Assembly (NCBI GenBank): GCA_900539195.1 | Contig: UQBC01000001.1 | Span: 82,366 to 146,365, forward strand | Source: an uncultured Oscillospiraceae bacterium | GTDB lineage: Bacteria > Bacillota > Clostridia > Oscillospirales > Ruminococcaceae | Reading direction: 5' to 3' | Length of the DNA stretch: 64,000 bases | Part shown: piece after piece, positions 1 through 8,719 of the stretch | Position numbering within the stretch: position 1 is the first letter of the stretch | Layout of the letters: the number at the start of each line of letters is the position of its first letter | Notes under the pieces: generated by a model | Database searches by the model: none | The model's input: the letters and a program-made list of their open reading frames with translations, nothing else | Told to the model about the DNA's origin: nothing | Program-made: the position numbers and the translations under genes

Positions 1-1713
1 TTTTCTTAGTGTGCTTTCACGTTCCTTACGTTCTTTATAATCGTTCTTCTTTGCCTCGGTAACAGCTTTCGCCTGAACTGCCCGGTCAGCCTGCTCCGCC
101 TGTTCCTTTGCCGCCTTCAGTTCAATATACCTGTCATAGTTTCCGTCAATGTTGACCGTGCCGTTCTTATCAAGCCACACTATCCTGTCCGCAAGCTTGT
201 TTATGAGATAACGGTCGTGTGAAACGATAAGAAGCGTACCGCCGTAGTTTGCCAGCGCATTTTCCAGAGCCTCTCTCGAATGTATATCAAGGTGGTTGGT
301 CGGCTCGTCAAGCAGAAGCATATTTGCTTTACTGAGCATGAGTTTCAAAAGCGACACTCTCGCCTTCTCACCACCGCTGAGCTTACCCACATTCTTGAAA
401 ACATCTTCACCCTTGAACAGGAACTGTGCCAATGCCGAGCGAACTTCAGTCTGCGTCATTCCCGGATACTTGTCCCACACCTCATCAAGCACAGTCTTTG
501 ACGGGTCGAGGTCAGTCTGAGCCTGATCGTAATATCCGCACTGTATATTGTTTCCCAACTTAAACTCTCCGTTATCAGGCTGATACTGTCCCATAAGTAT
601 TTTGAGCAGTGTTGTTTTTCCGCAACCGTTCTCACCGAGTATAAATGTCGTGGTATTTCTCTTTATATCAAGCCCGGCATTGCGGAAGACCGTAACCCCG
701 TCAAAAGATTTTGACAGATTTTTAGCGATCAGCACATCGTTTGCTCCCCCATCTTTCGCCCTGAAAGAGAATTTTATTGCTTCCGGCAGCTCCTCCGGCT
801 TTTCGAGCGTTTCCTTCAGCCTGTCCGCCTGTTTCTGCTTTGATGCCGCCGTGATGAAGTTATGCTCCTGTCCCCAGCGTTTCTGCTGTTCGACAATGCC
901 TTCAATGCGGTTTATTTCTTTTACGGTTCTGTCGTATACTCTCTGCTGAGCCTCTCTCGCCTCAGCCTTTAAATCAAGATATCGTGTATAATTACCCTTG
1001 TATTCATGTAACGTCTTGTTTTCCATTTCAAAAGTCGTATTTGTTACTTTATCAAGGAAATAACGGTCATGCGAAATAACGATATAAGCGCCTTTGTATT
1101 CCGTCAGAAACTTTTCGAGCCATTCGCAGGCGGTGATATCAAGGTGGTTGGTCGGTTCGTCAAGAAGAAGTATGTTACTTCCAGAAAGAAGCAGCTTCGC
1201 AAGCTGCGCCTTGCTCTTCTGTCCGCCGCTCATAACGCTTATCGGCTTACCGAAATCCTCTTCCGAAAAGCCCAGACCGATAAGCGCCGACGAAGTCATC
1301 GACTTATAGGTAAGTCCGCCGTCACGCTCAAATCTTTCCTGTAACTGCATCTGCCTTGACAGCGTCTGCTCGCTGTGGTCGCCCGTATCTATCGCAACCG
1401 CTATATCCGCAAGCTCATTTTCAGCGTCAATAAGCGGACGGAATATCTCCAGTACCTCGTCATATAAAGTGATATTATTGTCACGGATAACATACTGCTC
1501 CATACAGCCGAGTTTTATTCCCGCCGCCTTGCTTATACCACCGGTTTCCGCCTCCTGCCTGCCGTTTATGACGTGCATCAGCGTAGTCTTACCACAGCCG
1601 TTCACGCCGACAAGTCCCGCCCTGCCGTTTTCTTCAAGACGGAAATTCACATCGTGAAACAGCGTTTCACCGCCGAAGGACACCGAAATATCATTACCGG
1701 ATAATACTATCAT
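1..1713 (-). CDS. ABC-F family ATPase, partial (3' end beyond window)
   Basis: The frame opens at ATG 1713 behind GGAAAGGACA and runs 571 codons off the left edge without a stop. Two ABC cassettes lie in tandem: Walker A GVNGCGKTT near residue 36 with signature SGGQKSKAQ and DEPTNHLD near residue 185, then a second Walker A GENGCGKTT near residue 358 with a second DEPTNHLD near residue 472. No membrane segments are seen, and the visible C-terminal end is rich in Lys/Glu/Arg. This is the layout of soluble ABC-F proteins, which act on the ribosome in translation control or antibiotic protection rather than in transport. The subfamily (Uup-like, EttA-like or resistance type) cannot be set from motifs. 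A terminator separates it from the lipoprotein gene upstream. Confidence 0.93.
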   Translation of the reverse strand, partial: MIVLSGNDISVSFGGETLFHDVNFRLEENGRAGLVGVNGCGKTTLMHVINGRQEAETGGISKAAGIKLGCMEQYVIRDNNITLYDEVLEIFRPLIDAENELADIAVAIDTGDHSEQTLSRQMQLQERFERDGGLTYKSMTSSALIGLGFSEEDFGKPISVMSGGQKSKAQLAKLLLSGSNILLLDEPTNHLDITACEWLEKFLTEYKGAYIVISHDRYFLDKVTNTTFEMENKTLHEYKGNYTRYLDLKAEAREAQQRVYDRTVKEINRIEGIVEQQKRWGQEHNFITAASKQKQADRLKETLEKPEELPEAIKFSFRAKDGGANDVLIAKNLSKSFDGVTVFRNAGLDIKRNTTTFILGENGCGKTTLLKILMGQYQPDNGEFKLGNNIQCGYYDQAQTDLDPSKTVLDEVWDKYPGMTQTEVRSALAQFLFKGEDVFKNVGKLSGGEKARVSLLKLMLSKANMLLLDEPTNHLDIHSREALENALANYGGTLLIVSHDRYLINKLADRIVWLDKNGTVNIDGNYDRYIELKAAKEQAEQADRAVQAKAVTEAKKNDYKERKERESTLRK

Positions 1714-1730
1714 ACCGCATTGTCCTTTCC

Positions 1731-1762
1731 GAAAAATAACGGTCAGAGTATTGCTCTGACCG
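1731..1762 (-). terminator. Rho-independent terminator of the lipoprotein gene
   Basis: A 9-bp perfect stem (1740-1748 with 1754-1762) has a 5-nt loop and is followed on the minus strand by a T-rich run. It lies about 25 nt past the stop of the lipoprotein gene and just before the ABC-F ribosome binding site. Confidence 0.85.
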
Positions 1763-1786
1763 CATATATTCTGATTTACACCGGAA

Positions 1787-3001
1787 TTACTTCTTTAAAT
1801 TCTCAGGCTTGTACTTGTTGAGTGCATCATTGTTAAGATCAAGCGCATAGCCCTTAGCCGTTTCGTTGAGTATAGCCTTGTAGTCGTCGTCCTTCATAAC
1901 GTGAAGCACGTTGCTGTGATTCTCCGTGAGCCAGTCCTCACGTTCCTTTATATCACGGCGTACTACCGCATAGTAAACGCTGTCGTCCTCGTAAACTCCG
2001 CCCTTGTCTGTATCAAGCTCAAATGCCCACTTTACAAACTCCTCGCTCGGTGAAGTATCCGTCTTGCCGAGCAGGAATTCGTGGTCATGCTCCTCTTCTT
2101 TACTTCCCGATGTTCCGCTGCTCGTTGTATCGTCCGATGCGGTTTCGCTTGTCGAAGAAGTTACAGATGATGCCGCAGAAGAAACTGCCGATGAATTGCC
2201 CGAGTTGCTCTCGGCCTCAGCCTCAGCCTTTTCCTTTGCCACAAGGTCCTGATACTCGTGATATACCTTATCGTAGTCCTCGCCGGCAAGCAGTCTGTCA
2301 ACATAGCCCTGAGCCTGTTCCTTCTTTGCCTTCTTGCCCTCGTCGGTCGTTATCTTGTCGCCGTTGCCCTCTTTAAGAGAAACCTGTATTATCTGGAATC
2401 TGCCGTAATTGTCATAGAAATAAGTAGCTATATCCTTTTCGTCTGTTGCGGATATGCCGTTTTTCTCATAGTAAGCGTCAAATACCTTCTCGCTCATCTT
2501 GTTTACAAGCTGAACAGCCTCGTATGACTTCTTGCTTATTCCGCCTGCCTCATAGTTCTGACCGTAGGTTTTTCCTGTGCTGTAGCCGTAATAGGAGATC
2601 TCAGTGTTCCACATCTTCTTTACAGAGGCCTTCACAGTGTCCTCTTCCTCGTCTGTGAGTGAAAGGTTCAGCTCCTTGAACTTGTTCTGGATTGCGACAT
2701 ACTGCTTTACCTGCTCTAATGTACGGTCCTGAACATACTGTGAGAACGTCTTGTCCTGTACATTGTAGTTGTAGTAGCTGAAATTCTCTATCTTCGACGA
2801 GCTTGTTCCCATAGCCTTAAGCTGATCGTCAACCTCCTGCTGAGCCTCGCCTATAGCCGTCTGTTCATAAAGAAGATATATGCCCGCATTTATGGTCTGA
2901 TTGTCAACCGAGCCTATAGTCGATACATCCGCACAGCCTGCAACGCTTAATGTGATTGCCACGGCGCATATTGCCGCTGCCAGCCTTTTAAAATATTTCA
3001 T
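1787..3001 (-). CDS. lipoprotein, possible PrsA/SurA-like folding factor
   Basis: A 404-residue protein with a type II signal peptide: a basic start, a hydrophobic run, and lipobox VAGC ending at about Cys23, so it is probably anchored on the outer face of the membrane. The body is helical and charged, with TLEQVKQYVAIQNKF and later YDKVYHEYQ segments that recall the N-terminal helices of PrsA/SurA/trigger-factor-like chaperones. I see no clear parvulin isomerase domain. A low-complexity Ser/Thr/Ala/Glu stretch near residues 255-305 (SSAVSSAASS and similar) looks like a flexible linker before a conserved-looking C-terminal part. RBS AAGGAG precedes ATG 3001. It follows pheT by 60 bp and may share its transcript. 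The chaperone role is a guess; the lipoprotein call is firm. Confidence 0.8.
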   Translation of the reverse strand: MKYFKRLAAAICAVAITLSVAGCADVSTIGSVDNQTINAGIYLLYEQTAIGEAQQEVDDQLKAMGTSSSKIENFSYYNYNVQDKTFSQYVQDRTLEQVKQYVAIQNKFKELNLSLTDEEEDTVKASVKKMWNTEISYYGYSTGKTYGQNYEAGGISKKSYEAVQLVNKMSEKVFDAYYEKNGISATDEKDIATYFYDNYGRFQIIQVSLKEGNGDKITTDEGKKAKKEQAQGYVDRLLAGEDYDKVYHEYQDLVAKEKAEAEAESNSGNSSAVSSAASSVTSSTSETASDDTTSSGTSGSKEEEHDHEFLLGKTDTSPSEEFVKWAFELDTDKGGVYEDDSVYYAVVRRDIKEREDWLTENHSNVLHVMKDDDYKAILNETAKGYALDLNNDALNKYKPENLKK

Positions 3002-3061
3002 TGCTTTTCTCCTTACTGTTTATAAGGGGCTGTGCCCCGATTATTTCTGCAAATTCCGCCG

Positions 3062-5449
3062 TTATCTTAATGTAACGCCTATATTCTCAAGTGCCTTGAG
3101 CACCTTTGCAACAACTGCGTCCGCCTCATCGTCAGTCAGCGTAGCGTCTTTCTTTCTGAGTATCAGCTTGTATGAAAGGCTCTTCATACCTGCCGGCACC
3201 TGCTCACCCTTGTACATATCGAACAGACGTACAGCCTCAAGATGCTTTGCGGTCTTTTCTATCACAGCAACTATATCTCCGCTCGGCACGTCCTCGTTGC
3301 ACACAAGGCTCAGATCCCTGTATGTTGAGGGGAACTTGGGCAGTGCGGTATACTTTACATCGCCGTCCGCATTATTGAACATTACTTCCATACTCAGTGT
3401 AGCACAGTAAACTTCTGTATTTACGCCGAAGTTTGCCGCAGCCTCAGGATGAAGCTGCCCTACATAACCGATAAGCTCGCCGTTTACCGTAACCTTTGCA
3501 CATCTGCCGGGGTGGAATGTCGGATTGTTCTTTTCAGCCGTGTATACGACATTCTTTACACCGAGCTTTGCCATAACCTCCTCGGCAACGCCCTTTGCGG
3601 TAAAGAAGTCCTCGCCGCTTCCGTAAAGCGCATAGCACAGAACATCTCTTTCAACAGGGAGCTGATTTTCTCCTGTCGGGAAATACTCTCTTGCTATCTC
3701 GAAGAATCTGCCTGCAAGGTTTCTGTTGCTCCAGTTCCTTCTTACAACTTCCATCATTGATGTAAGCGCAGAAGTACGCATTACGCTTGTATCCTCGCCG
3801 AGCGGACGTCTTAACACAACGCTCTTTCTTGACTTCTCGTCCATACGGAGCATTTCATAGTCCTTAGGCGAAATAAAGCTGTAGGTCATTACCTCGTAGA
3901 ATCCGAGTGCCAGCGCAAGTGATATTACCTTGTCCTCGAATATCTGTTCGGGCGTTCTCTTGCCCTGTGATGACAGCTTCGGTATAGTCGAGGGGATTCT
4001 GTTGTAGCCGTATATACGGGCAACCTCCTCCGCAACATCGCACGCACGGTGCATATCTATACGGGTAGGCGGAACGATTATCTCGCCGTTTTCATAACCG
4101 AAGCCGAGCTTCTTTAATATTTCTATCTGCTCATTCTCGCTTATATCCGAGCCTAAATGCTCGTTTACCCACTTATAGTCGTGCTTTAATCTTTCGGGAA
4201 CATACTCGCTGTGGTTCTCGTCGATGATAGTATTCACTACCTCTCCGCAGCCAAGCATCTCGATAAGCTGTAACGCTCTCTTGAGCGCCTTTTCTGCATT
4301 TACCGGGTTAAGACCCTTTTCAAAGCGTGAGCTTGCCTCAGTACGCTCGCCTATCTTTCTTGCTGTACGTCTTACCGATACGCCGTCAAAGCAGGCAGCC
4401 TCAAATACGACAGTAGTCGTATCCTCCATAATACCGCTATGCTCGCCGCCCATAACGCCGGCTATGGCGATAGGCTTCTTTCCGTCTGCGATTATCAGCA
4501 TTTCGGGAGTCAGCTTTACCGGCTCTGCCATTTCGTCGAGCAGCTTTAATGTTTCTCCCTCTTTTGCGTTTCTTACAACTATCCTGTTGTCCTCGACATA
4601 TCTCAGATCGAATGCGTGCATCGGGTGACCGTATTCAAGCATTACGAAGTTCGTTATATCAACAAGGTTGTTGATAGGTCTTACACCGCTCGCTCTCAGC
4701 CTTCTTGCCATCCACTTGGGCGAAGGTCCTATCTTTACGTTCTTTACAAGCGCCGCCATATAGCGTGAGCAGAGCTTTGTATTTTCAACGCTTACTCTGA
4801 TTTCCTTTGTAATATCCCCGTCAACGCCCTTGAATGAAGGCTCGGTGTAGTTCATAGGAATATCAAACGTTGCGCTTGCCTCCTGTGCAAGTCCGAGTAC
4901 AGAAAGACAGTCGGGGCGGTTGTTCGTTATCTCAAACTCTACTATAGTATCGTCTGTCTGTAAAGCCTCGCATATATCCATACCCATCTTAAAAGAATCA
5001 ACATCGGGATCGTTGTTCAGTATAAGTATTCCGTCGTCTGCTACGGGATAGTCAAAATCATCCTTTGTAAGACCAAGCTCCGCATAAGAGCACATCATAC
5101 CGTTGCTTGCAACGCCTCTCAGCTTGCCCTTTGTTATCTTTGTTCCGTCTGCAATGGTACTGTTGTGCATACAAGCGGGAACTATAGCTCCCTCAAACAG
5201 ATTCTGCGCCGCAGTAACTATCTGCACAGGCTCATCCCTGCCTGCGTCAAGCTGGCATATCCACAGCTTTTCGCTGTCGGGGTGACGCTCCAGCTTCAGC
5301 ACCTTTGCAACTACCACGTTATTTATAGGATCGGACATCTTATGATAGGTTTCAACCTTTGAACCGCTCATCGTCATATCCGCTACGAATTCCTTTATTG
5401 GCATATCGGCTTTAACATAGTCGTTAAGCCATCTCATTGATAAATCCAC
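3062..5449 (-). CDS. pheT: phenylalanine-tRNA ligase beta subunit
   Basis: At 795 residues this has the usual length of bacterial PheT. It partners PheS in an alpha2-beta2 enzyme that charges tRNA-Phe. Visible in order are an N-terminal tRNA-binding (EMAP-like) region around residues 40-150, the B3/B4 editing region near 210-380, the B5 region near 405-475, a catalytic-like core, and a C-terminal anticodon-binding domain (FPSTYRDLSLVC near 710). The start is GTG at 5449, 7 nt behind GGAGA; the next ATG, four codons on, has no better site. It lies 45 bp after pheS in the same operon, so it should share the structured leader upstream of pheS. Confidence 0.97.
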   Translation of the reverse strand: MDLSMRWLNDYVKADMPIKEFVADMTMSGSKVETYHKMSDPINNVVVAKVLKLERHPDSEKLWICQLDAGRDEPVQIVTAAQNLFEGAIVPACMHNSTIADGTKITKGKLRGVASNGMMCSYAELGLTKDDFDYPVADDGILILNNDPDVDSFKMGMDICEALQTDDTIVEFEITNNRPDCLSVLGLAQEASATFDIPMNYTEPSFKGVDGDITKEIRVSVENTKLCSRYMAALVKNVKIGPSPKWMARRLRASGVRPINNLVDITNFVMLEYGHPMHAFDLRYVEDNRIVVRNAKEGETLKLLDEMAEPVKLTPEMLIIADGKKPIAIAGVMGGEHSGIMEDTTTVVFEAACFDGVSVRRTARKIGERTEASSRFEKGLNPVNAEKALKRALQLIEMLGCGEVVNTIIDENHSEYVPERLKHDYKWVNEHLGSDISENEQIEILKKLGFGYENGEIIVPPTRIDMHRACDVAEEVARIYGYNRIPSTIPKLSSQGKRTPEQIFEDKVISLALALGFYEVMTYSFISPKDYEMLRMDEKSRKSVVLRRPLGEDTSVMRTSALTSMMEVVRRNWSNRNLAGRFFEIAREYFPTGENQLPVERDVLCYALYGSGEDFFTAKGVAEEVMAKLGVKNVVYTAEKNNPTFHPGRCAKVTVNGELIGYVGQLHPEAAANFGVNTEVYCATLSMEVMFNNADGDVKYTALPKFPSTYRDLSLVCNEDVPSGDIVAVIEKTAKHLEAVRLFDMYKGEQVPAGMKSLSYKLILRKKDATLTDDEADAVVAKVLKALENIGVTLR

Positions 5450-5494
5450 GTTAATATCTCCTTTTACGATTCCTATCGGTATTTCTGAATTCTC

Positions 5495-6517
5495 TTATCT
5501 GAACTGTGCGAGGAAACGCTGATCGTTCTCGTACAGCAGACGCATATCGTCTATGTTATATCTCATCATAGCAATACGCTCAAGTCCTATACCGAAAGCG
5601 AAACCGCTGTATTCTTCGGGATCTATTCCGCAGTTGATAAGTACCTGCGGATGAACGATGCCTGAACCGAGCATCTCTATCCAGCCTTCGCCCTTGCAGA
5701 GCGGACAGCCCTTGCCTCCGCACTTGAAGCACTGTAAGTCAACCTCGGCTGACGGCTCTGTATACGGGAAGTGGTGAGGACGGAAGCGGAGCTTTACATC
5801 GTCGCCGTAAAGACGCTTAGCAAACGTTTCAAGCGTACCCTTAAGATCGCCGAACGTGATATTCTTATCTATTACAAGGCCTTCACACTGGTGGAAAATA
5901 GGCGAGTGCGTGCCGTCAACAGCGTCGGGACGATAAACACGTCCGGGGCTTATGATAGCTATAGGAGGCTTGTTTTTAAGCATTGTTCTTATCTGCACGG
6001 AAGATGTCTGTGTACGCAGAAGGATCTCATCGGTAATGTAGAATGTATCCTGCTCATCTCTTGCAGGGTGTCCGTCCTCTGTTAAAAGCATATCGAAAAC
6101 GTACTTCGTTTCCTCGACCTCAGGACCGTCTACTACAGTGTATCCCATTCCTCTGAATATTTCCTTGAGCTCGTCAAGAACTATATTCAGCGGATGACGT
6201 ACTCCCATTGCCTGCTGCTTTCCGGGCATAGTAACGTCAAGCGTTTCCTTCTTTAATTTCTGCTCCATAAGCGCAGATTTAAGCTGTGCCTGCTTCTGTG
6301 CAATAAAACCCTCAAGCGACTGTCTTACATCGTTTGCAAGCTGACCCATAACAGGTCTTTCCTCAGCGGACAGCTTACCCATGCTCTTGAGTATCGCTGT
6401 AAGCTCGCCCTTCTTGCCGAGGTACTTTACTCTCAGTTCGTCAAGCTGCTTAACATCAACGCAGTCGCCGATAGTCTTCAGCGCCTGCTCTCTTATATTC
6501 TGTAACTGTTCTTTCAT
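5495..6517 (-). CDS. pheS: phenylalanine-tRNA ligase alpha subunit
   Basis: A 340-residue class II synthetase subunit that carries the active site of PheRS. An N-terminal coiled coil (residues 1-85) binds tRNA. Class II motifs follow: MGVRHPLN near 105, TQTSSVQIRTM (motif 2 region) near 170, and motif 3 GFAFGIGLERIAMMRY near the C-terminus. A four-cysteine CFKCGGKGCPLC segment around residue 265 looks like a metal knuckle. First gene of the pheST operon, with a strong promoter at 6707-6735 and a 180-nt leader that folds extensively, so leader-based control is likely. Confidence 0.97.
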   Translation of the reverse strand: MKEQLQNIREQALKTIGDCVDVKQLDELRVKYLGKKGELTAILKSMGKLSAEERPVMGQLANDVRQSLEGFIAQKQAQLKSALMEQKLKKETLDVTMPGKQQAMGVRHPLNIVLDELKEIFRGMGYTVVDGPEVEETKYVFDMLLTEDGHPARDEQDTFYITDEILLRTQTSSVQIRTMLKNKPPIAIISPGRVYRPDAVDGTHSPIFHQCEGLVIDKNITFGDLKGTLETFAKRLYGDDVKLRFRPHHFPYTEPSAEVDLQCFKCGGKGCPLCKGEGWIEMLGSGIVHPQVLINCGIDPEEYSGFAFGIGLERIAMMRYNIDDMRLLYENDQRFLAQFR

Positions 6518-6545
6518 ACCTTTATTCTTTCCTTAGTTTTAATAT

Positions 6546-6686
6546 CCTTGATTTAAAGCCTGCCCTCAGGCAAAGACGATGGAACCGAATAGTTCCACTG
6601 ATAACACGACCTTTCACGCATTTTCGGCGTCGGTTAATAAATTATGGTTATATAGATATGTCTTTTTATGGAAATTTAAATCAAAG
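6546..6686 (-). ncRNA. structured 5' leader of pheST, class unknown
   Basis: Between the promoter and pheS the transcript can form a 12-bp closing helix (6675-6686 with 6546-6557, one G-U). Inside are a 6-bp helix (6660-6665 with 6572-6577), a 5-bp helix (6647-6651 with 6601-6605), a 4-bp stem with a 7-nt loop (6616-6630), a 7-bp hairpin (6579-6598), and hairpin GCCTG-AGGG-CAGGC (6558-6571) followed by TTTAAAT. The last hairpin plus its T-run abuts the 3' strand of the closing helix, an arrangement that could serve as an expression platform. PheST operons of Firmicutes are often under T-box control, but I cannot find the T-box core (GGGTGG..ACCGCG). A divergent T-box or another class is possible. 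Confidence 0.6.
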
Positions 6687-6706
6687 CCTATACCTACACG
6701 ATAGAC

Positions 6707-6735
6707 ATTATAACAGAAATCCGATACTTTTGCAA
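6707..6735 (-). promoter_or_regulatory. sigma-A promoter of pheST
   Basis: On the minus strand, -35 TTGCAA (6730-6735), a 17-bp spacer and a perfect -10 TATAAT (6707-6712). Transcription would start near 6700. Confidence 0.85.
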
Positions 6736-6800
6736 GTGTAATAAAGCAGTTTTATGGAAATTTTGCAGGATTTTCACTTGTGTTGCCGCCTTGATATATA

Positions 6801-6828
6801 CAAAAGCACCCGCCATAACGGTGGGTGC
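6801..6828 (-). terminator. Rho-independent terminator of the pilin gene
   Basis: A 9-bp GC-rich stem (6806-6814 with 6820-6828, one G-U) with a 5-nt loop, followed on the minus strand by TTTTG. It lies 40 nt past the pilin stop and just upstream of the pheST promoter. Confidence 0.88.
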
Positions 6829-6868
6829 CTCATCTCATATTAAGTTACAGCTCAGGTTCGCTTGACCC

Positions 6869-7612
6869 TCATGTGCTTTCAGATGCTTCTGACGATGTAT
6901 CGTCATAATCATATGCCTTGACTTCCTTGAATAACGTCATATCGTCAAAAGCATATCTTTCGGGATATGCGCCAAGGATATAACTGTCAACGTAGTAGTC
7001 GCCGGTAGTGACTACGGTTGTCTTTGTAAATGCCGCCGAATCGTCTGTCGCCTTGCTGAGATCCCCGATCTCTTCATATCCTGTCCAATATGTCATTATA
7101 ACTCTGCACTGATCGTCGACCAATGCATAATAATATCCGTAATCGTCATCGGTTGAAAACGTATTGAATGAATCCAGAAGCTTATGGTCGGCTGAAGTCT
7201 CGTCCATAAGTGCATAAGTCTGCATTACTACATAGCCCTGAGCAGTATTTGCCGCCACGTCTTCACTCGGCGCCTGAAGATTTGAAAGTCTTATTTCGGT
7301 AAAACCTTTCCCTTGCTCTGCCTTTGCCGCAATATAAAGATAGTCGCCCTTGCCGATCGTCGCCGTGCCTGCGCCATATTCATATGTAAAATATCCGCTG
7401 TCTTTATCCGGCGCATCCGCTCTGTACTGTATAAGTATTCTCTGCGAGCCGAAATAGAAGCTCTTTGCCTTTGCCTGAGCCTCCTGCGGTTTACCGGCAT
7501 TGAGTGATGCAGGCAGTATTATAGCTGTAAGTATTCCGATTATTCCGATAACTACAATAAGCTCCACCATTGTGAAACCTTTTTTATTATTAAGTTGTAT
7601 CAGCTTGCGCAT
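6869..7612 (-). CDS. type IV pilin-like (pseudopilin) protein
   Basis: A 247-residue protein with a short basic leader of 12 residues ending in Gly, then FTMVELIVVIGIIGIL: the class III prepilin signal cut by prepilin peptidase after Gly, with the conserved Glu at mature position 5. The start is ATG 7612 with an excellent GGGGAGG 8 nt upstream. A longer frame back to 7747 overlaps the promoter and is rejected. The rest is a Tyr/Asp-rich extracellular domain with no family I recognise, ending in a Ser/Glu tail. No pilus ATPase, platform protein or peptidase lies nearby, so it is an orphan that needs machinery from elsewhere. It has its own promoter and terminator. Confidence 0.85.
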   Translation of the reverse strand: MRKLIQLNNKKGFTMVELIVVIGIIGILTAIILPASLNAGKPQEAQAKAKSFYFGSQRILIQYRADAPDKDSGYFTYEYGAGTATIGKGDYLYIAAKAEQGKGFTEIRLSNLQAPSEDVAANTAQGYVVMQTYALMDETSADHKLLDSFNTFSTDDDYGYYYALVDDQCRVIMTYWTGYEEIGDLSKATDDSAAFTKTTVVTTGDYYVDSYILGAYPERYAFDDMTLFKEVKAYDYDDTSSEASEST

Positions 7613-7655
7613 CAGTCTGACCTCCCCATAAAGCTGTAGACTATATTTCATGTTA

Positions 7656-7684
7656 ATTTTACCATATTTTTTATGCAATGTCAA
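7656..7684 (-). promoter_or_regulatory. sigma-A promoter of the pilin gene
   Basis: On the minus strand, a perfect -35 TTGACA (7679-7684), a 17-bp spacer and -10 TAAAAT (7656-7661), about 45 bp upstream of ATG 7612. Confidence 0.87.
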
Positions 7685-7740
7685 CTGAATTTCTAACACT
7701 TTTCCTGTTATATTCGGCTTTTTTGTTATAATTGCCATTA

Positions 7741-7772
7741 AAAACAAAATCCCCCGCAGGTTTCTGCGGGGG
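7741..7772 (-). terminator. Rho-independent terminator of the secreted-protein gene
   Basis: A perfect 9-bp stem (7751-7759 with 7764-7772), loop GTTT in plus orientation, then ATTTTGTTTT on the minus strand. It lies 38 nt past the stop at 7811. Confidence 0.92.
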
Positions 7773-7810
7773 ATAAATTGCTTATTTACGCTTATTGCTT
7801 AAAGCCGAAA

Positions 7811-8683
7811 TTACTTTCTCTTCTTAGCAACGATAACAGCGCCTGTAGCGAGAACTGCAATGCCTGCTACTACTGCAACGCTCTCAACACCTGTGTTTGT
7901 GCTGGGCTTTGTAGAGTCACCTGTTGTAGGAGCATCTGTAGCGGGAGCGTCTGTAGCGGGAGCATCTGTAGCGGGAGCAGAATTGCCACCGTCAACTACA
8001 TTGCCAAGACCGTCGAATGCAATAAGTACATTGCCTTCAGCGTCGAGAACTTCACACTTTACAACTTCAATTGTAGCGATAGACTGACCCCATTCCTGAA
8101 GTGCAACCTGCATGCAACCGATCGTCTTAGCGTCGCCCTTAGCGATGGGGTTGTCAAAGCCGTTAGCTGTCAGCTGATATGTATAATCGCCGATCTTCTC
8201 GTAGCTCAGATCCTTATCGTTTGAAGCATCGTCATCCTTGTTGGGGTCTGTAGCGAGCTCAAGAGCGTCATCTGTAACTCCCCAGTACTGCTTGCTGGGC
8301 CAGTTGTATGTATCCCAAGCGTCTGTACCATTCTGGATGTCGCCGCCGTTGATTGAAAGAACAACGCCGCCGCCTGTAGCACCGTCCCAGAACTCACGGT
8401 TGCCGTCTGCACCGTCAGCATCCTTTTCGGGAATTGTAACAGTAAATCTTGCGCCTGTTACCTTTGAGTAGTCGATATCATACTTTGTAGCGGGCTTGCC
8501 CTCTGCTTCATTGCCTTCGTTGTAAACCTGAACGAGCCATGAATCGTTACCTGATGAAAGGCCTGCAGACTTGCCGTCTGCTTCTGTTACCTTCTTAAGG
8601 CTTGATGCGCTTGCTGCTACAGCTAATGTGCTGAGTGCGAGCGAAGAAGCTACGATACCTGTCATGATCTTTCTTAACTTCAT
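7811..8683 (-). CDS. secreted, surface-anchored protein of unknown function
   Basis: A 290-residue protein with a Sec signal peptide (MKLRKIMTGIVASSLALS, likely cut after ASA). A folded region of about 210 residues has many Trp/Tyr/Asp and pieces such as SWLVQVYNEG, GGGVVLSINGGDIQ and MQVALQEWGQS. Three exact ATDAP repeats form a linker, and the end is a sorting-signal-like tail: Gly-rich hydrophobic helix VAVVAGIAVLATGAVIV then KKRK. A canonical LPXTG is not present (NTG precedes the helix), so sortase anchoring is uncertain. The start is ATG 8683 behind AGGAGG; an upstream in-frame extension overlaps the promoter and palindromes and is rejected. The middle could be a carbohydrate-binding or beta-sandwich domain, but I do not recognise it. 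Strong promoter, RBS and terminator suggest high expression. Confidence 0.82.
   Translation of the reverse strand: MKLRKIMTGIVASSLALSTLAVAASASSLKKVTEADGKSAGLSSGNDSWLVQVYNEGNEAEGKPATKYDIDYSKVTGARFTVTIPEKDADGADGNREFWDGATGGGVVLSINGGDIQNGTDAWDTYNWPSKQYWGVTDDALELATDPNKDDDASNDKDLSYEKIGDYTYQLTANGFDNPIAKGDAKTIGCMQVALQEWGQSIATIEVVKCEVLDAEGNVLIAFDGLGNVVDGGNSAPATDAPATDAPATDAPTTGDSTKPSTNTGVESVAVVAGIAVLATGAVIVAKKRK
7932..7976. repeat. 15-bp tandem repeat encoding ATDAP linker
   Basis: Three 15-bp units (7932-7946, 7947-7961, 7962-7976) differ at one base only. They encode the ATDAP repeats before the C-terminal anchor of the secreted protein. Confidence 0.9.
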
Positions 8684-8719
8684 TGGAAAAATCCTCCTAA
8701 TAAAACTTAATTTCGTTTT

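Noticed and set aside
6518..6700. T-box riboswitch upstream of pheS
   Set aside because: A GTGGAAC string and a TTC near the 5' end are suggestive, but the T-box core GGGTGG..ACCGCG and the full stem I are not found, so I call only a structured leader of unknown class.
7613..7747. N-terminal extension of the pilin to an upstream ATG
   Set aside because: The extension contains the -35 and -10 of the promoter, and the prepilin leader starts exactly at ATG 7612 behind a perfect RBS.
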